Of a DNA stretch of 6,350 nucleotides, positions 1-6,350 are shown one piece after another. This stretch comes from an uncultured Steroidobacteraceae bacterium (GTDB taxonomy: Bacteria; Pseudomonadota; Gammaproteobacteria; Steroidobacterales; Steroidobacteraceae), in the NCBI GenBank assembly GCA_955652625.1, contig CATPBM010000157.1, positions 1 through 6,350 of the forward strand, read 5' to 3'. The number at the start of each line of letters is the position of its first letter. Position 1 is the stretch's first letter. Below the pieces are notes generated by a model. It ran no database searches. It had not been told where the DNA came from and saw nothing but the letters and a program-made list of their open reading frames with translations. The translations under genes and the position numbers were made by a program.

Positions 1-433
1 ATCGTGCACTCATCGGCGTGCATACCTGTCCCGGTGGCGACCGCGACTCAACCCACAGCGCGGATGTGGACTACGCCGAGCTGCTGCCGAGCTTGTTCCA
101 GCTCAACGTTGGAAATTTCTATATCGCTCTGGCGGGAGAGAAGAACCGCGTGCGTGTACTCAAGACCATTCGGGAGTACATGCGGCCCGACCAAAAGATC
201 TTCGTGGGCGTCGTTGCGCCCATCGACCCGCGTATCGAGACTGCCGAGGAGGTTCGTGACCGCGTTTGCGAGGCCGCCGAGTACATTCCCCTCGGGCAGC
301 TTGGCACGACGGACGATTGCGGGTTCGCTCCATTCGCTGATGACACCTCCACCTCGCGAGACACGGCATTCGCCAAGATTCGCGCCCGCGTCCAAGGGAC
401 TACCCTGGCCGCAGAAGTACTGGGCGTGCCCTG

Positions 434-434
<1 letters not shown>
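1..434 (+). CDS. Cobalamin-independent methionine synthase (MetE)-like protein, C-terminal part (5' end outside window)
   Basis: The reading frame is open from the window edge (first full codon at 3) to the TGA at 432-434, about 143 residues. It matches the C-terminal catalytic (beta-alpha)8 barrel of the MetE family, whose members move a methyl group to a thiol such as homocysteine through a zinc site. The sequence shows the HxC zinc motif (His codon 21-23, Cys codon 27-29, context GVHTCPGGD), a VAPIDPRIETAEEV stretch and a late DCGF motif (Cys codon 318-320). These fit three of the four zinc ligands known in E. coli MetE (H641, C643, C726). The GTG at 18 is an internal valine just before the HxC motif, so the gene truly starts upstream of the window. 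The wording resembles the shorter MetE-like 'family II' proteins rather than classical two-domain MetE, so the true substrate is uncertain and no symbol is given. It is translationally coupled to the kinase that follows. Confidence 0.85.
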
Positions 435-2488
<2,054 letters not shown>

Positions 2489-2494
2489 GTTAGT

Positions 2495-2585
2495 TGGCGG
2501 AGAGAGAGGGATTCGAACCCTCGAAGGGCTTTTGACCCTTACACCCTTAGCAGGGGTGCGCCTTCGACCACTCGGCCATCTCTCC
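2495..2585 (-). tRNA. tRNA-Ser (anticodon GCU)
   Basis: On the minus strand this folds as a class II tRNA. The acceptor stem GGAGAGA pairs with TCTCTCC, followed by discriminator G and an encoded CCA (2497-2495). The anticodon stem CACCC/GGGTG encloses the loop CTGCTAA, with anticodon GCT at 2551-2549, reading AGC/AGU serine codons. The long variable arm has an AAGGG/CCCTT stem, and the T arm is GAGGG-TTCGAAT-CCCTC. The long variable arm and discriminator G are serine identity features. The gene lies downstream of alaS on the same strand but probably has its own promoter. Its 3' end is six bases from the stop codon of the converging kinase gene. Confidence 0.97.
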
Positions 2586-2656
2586 GTTTACCGGAAACAC
2601 TCGTACTTCTGTTACTTGGGCCACTGCGGCGGACTGAGACCGCGTACGGGGCGGCC

Positions 2657-2686
2657 ATGATACTTAAAGGGCCGCACGCGGGGCAA
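2657..2686 (-). promoter_or_regulatory. Candidate sigma70 promoter for tRNA-Ser
   Basis: On the minus strand there is a -35-like TTGCCC (2686-2681) and, 18 bases later, a -10-like TATCAT (2662-2657; one mismatch to TATAAT). A GC-rich GGCCGCCCC stretch follows, as is common at stable RNA promoters under stringent control. The start site would fall near 2650, leaving a leader of about 65 bases before the tRNA. It lies just after the alaS stop codon. This is pattern matching only; an alternative is readthrough from alaS with tRNA processing. Confidence 0.35.
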
Positions 2687-2690
2687 AAGC

Positions 2691-5306
<2,616 letters not shown>

Positions 5307-5320
5307 GTAGGACGGTTTAC

Positions 5321-5827
5321 TCAAGGGTCCGTAAGTCCTGTGTCGGGATCGGCACCGGTGGCCGCACGGATATGATCCGATGAAAAGCCACGATACTGCA
5401 AAAAGCGGGCTTGCCGGGCCTTCTGCGCCCAGCTCGCCGGGGACTGGTGGCCGAATTTGGCACTGCGCGCACGGCGCGCAAGCGCGCCCCAGTCCGGTCC
5501 GCTGGCGAGTGCGGCATCGATGAGGGCCTCCGGCAGGCCGTGCTTGCGCAGCTCCGCGGCAATACGGATCGGACCATGGCCGCGCCCGGCGTGGTAGCTG
5601 ACATAGTTCTGCGCGTAGCGCTCCTCGTTCAAGAGCCCTTCGCGGGTGAGATCGGCAATCACCTCCGCGGCGGCACCCTCGTGAAAGCCCTTACTGCATA
5701 GCTTCGCGCGCAGCTCGGCGCTGGCGAAGTCCCGCCGCGCGAGCAGCGCAATCGCCGCTGCTCGTGCCGCCATGCAATCTGCCGGGGGTTGCGACTGTGT
5801 GTCTTTTTTCGATCTCCGCCGCAGCAT
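5321..5827 (-). CDS. recX: Regulatory protein RecX
   Basis: RecX binds RecA filaments and limits or modulates RecA recombinase and coprotease activity. The 168-residue product is close to the E. coli length (166) and is built of the expected three-helix repeats. Recognisable blocks are [16 protein letters not shown] (from about residue 28), a middle block with [17 protein letters not shown] and [10 protein letters not shown], and a C-terminal block with [15 protein letters not shown]. The ATG at 5827 has only a weak AAGG two bases ahead of it. Met19 (ATG at 5773-5771, [16 protein letters not shown]) is an alternative start, close to where family similarity begins. The stop codon at 5323-5321 touches alaS, so cotranscription is likely. 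recA, often found directly upstream, is not here; a divergent gene occupies that position. I see no LexA box of the CTGT-N8-ACAG type in front of it. Confidence 0.93.
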   Translation of the reverse strand: MLRRRSKKDTQSQPPADCMAARAAAIALLARRDFASAELRAKLCSKGFHEGAAAEVIADLTREGLLNEERYAQNYVSYHAGRGHGPIRIAAELRKHGLPEALIDAALASGPDWGALARRARSAKFGHQSPASWAQKARQARFLQYRGFSSDHIRAATGADPDTGLTDP

Positions 5828-5835
5828 GGCCTTGC

Positions 5836-5841
5836 AGTATA
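5836..5841 (-). promoter_or_regulatory. Candidate -10 element for recX-alaS
   Basis: The minus strand reads TATACT at 5841-5836, one mismatch from TATAAT, only eight bases before the recX ATG at 5827. I find no good -35 at 16-18 bases. The same bases read on the plus strand overlap a TATAGT (5838-5843) that could serve the divergent gene at 5908, also without a convincing -35. If the minus-strand element is real, transcription would start at or next to the annotated ATG, which would favour leaderless translation or the internal Met19 start. Confidence 0.3.
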
Positions 5842-5896
5842 GTGGCTAAGGGCGGCCGATCCTTTTGGGAGCCGCCGCGATCATCTCCACATGGCT

Positions 5897-5901
5897 AAGG
5901 A
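5897..5901 (+). promoter_or_regulatory. Ribosome binding site choosing among three ATGs
   Basis: AAGGA at 5897-5901 is followed at once by three tandem in-frame ATG codons (5902, 5905, 5908). Only the third has a normal spacing, six bases, so 5908 is the likely start of the small exported protein. Confidence 0.55.
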
Positions 5902-5907
5902 ATGATG

Positions 5908-6325
5908 ATGCGCCTCGATTTGGTTCTGCTGGCGTGCATAAGCATCGGGCGCCTCACGCCCGCCGTTGCCGCCTCTTCACCGCCCGCGCAACCGACGACA
6001 TCCGCCGCGACCCCGGTTGCTCCCGCGCCCCGCCCAGGCTCCTCCGGCGAGCACCCCGGCTTCCGCAGCCCAGGCTGCGGCAACAGCCACCGCTCCTGCC
6101 GAGCCGGCGGTCGAGCCAGATGTCAAGCGCCTGCTGTCCCAGGGGTACAAGCCCCAGATGCGGCACGGGGAGAGGGTCTACTGCCGGCGCGAGCCCGTCC
6201 TGGGGTCACGCTTGGAGAGCGCCTGGTGGTGCGGCACCGTGGCGCAGCTGAAAGCCTGGACGCATGACGCCCAAGAGGACATCGAAAAGGCCCAGCGAAT
6301 CCAGACCCATAAGGAAGATAACTGA
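5908..6325 (+). CDS. Small probable exported protein of unknown function, reading frame broken by a one-base shift
   Basis: I do not recognise a named family. From ATG 5908 the frame encodes a short basic start, a hydrophobic stretch (LVLLACISIG) and a signal-peptidase-like TPAVAAS, then a Pro/Ala/Thr-rich linker. This frame then turns into low-quality sequence (GFRSPGCGNSHRSC) and stops at 6267. The +1 frame instead continues the linker (APPASTPASAAQAAATATAP) into a well-formed C-terminal domain: VKRLLSQGYKPQMRHGERVYC, then PVLGSRLESAWWCGT, then a charged helix with AQEDIEKAQR, ending at TGA 6323-6325. Skipping one C in CCCC at 6028-6031 joins both parts smoothly (VAPAPAQAPPASTP), giving about 138 residues. 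Two cysteines (codons 6182-6184 and 6230-6232) could form a disulfide after export. The first piece alone would lack the domain; the second alone (ATG 5966) would lack the signal peptide. It is either a broken gene or a sequencing error. It is divergent from recX. Confidence 0.6.
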
Positions 6326-6350
6326 GTCGGTTTGTACGCTGTCGAGCGCC

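Noticed and set aside
2586..2690. Rho-independent terminator for alaS in the gap before the tRNA
   Set aside because: Stems near 2651-2680 are short and none is followed by a run of T on the minus strand.
5803..5810. Run of six A on the recX strand (A AAA AAG-like) as a programmed frameshift site
   Set aside because: The recX frame reads it as AAA AAA G, the wrong phase for a classical -1 slip, and it lies seven codons from the start with no useful alternative product.
5923..5946. LLAC as a lipoprotein box in the small exported protein
   Set aside because: The hydrophobic run before the Cys is too short, and a better ordinary cleavage site (AVAAS) follows.

Overview
The window looks like chromosomal DNA of a GC-rich proteobacterium. 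A gammaproteobacterium is most likely, because the alanyl-tRNA synthetase follows the Escherichia coli protein almost block for block and recX sits directly upstream of alaS, a common gammaproteobacterial arrangement. This placement is from memory of the families; no search was run. No genus is claimed. I see no CRISPR array, insertion sequence or phage gene.

Left part, plus strand (1-2488): the 3' end of a cobalamin-independent methionine synthase (MetE)-like gene runs in from outside the window. Its stop codon overlaps by one base the ATG of a 684-residue soluble hybrid histidine kinase (PAS-PAS-HisKA-HATPase-REC). The two are almost certainly cotranscribed and translationally coupled, but what links them in function is unknown.

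Middle, minus strand (2495-5827): a tRNA-Ser(GCU) gene with encoded CCA lies tail-to-tail with the kinase gene, only six bases from its stop. Upstream of it, about 100 bp away, lies full-length alaS, and upstream of that recX. recX and alaS form a tight pair that abuts or overlaps at a TTGA. AlaS charges tRNA-Ala and edits mischarged product; RecX modulates RecA. recA is not next to recX here.

Right part (5828-6350): a short divergent intergenic region leads to a plus-strand gene for a small, probably exported protein. Its signal peptide and its conserved-looking C-terminal half lie in two different reading frames, and skipping one C in a CCCC run at 6028-6031 would join them. This is either a real broken gene or a sequencing error. 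The last 25 bases hold nothing I can name.

Most of the window is ordinary housekeeping sequence. I do not see a convincing undescribed system. The points most worth a second look are the MetE-like/kinase coupling and the frame-broken exported protein.
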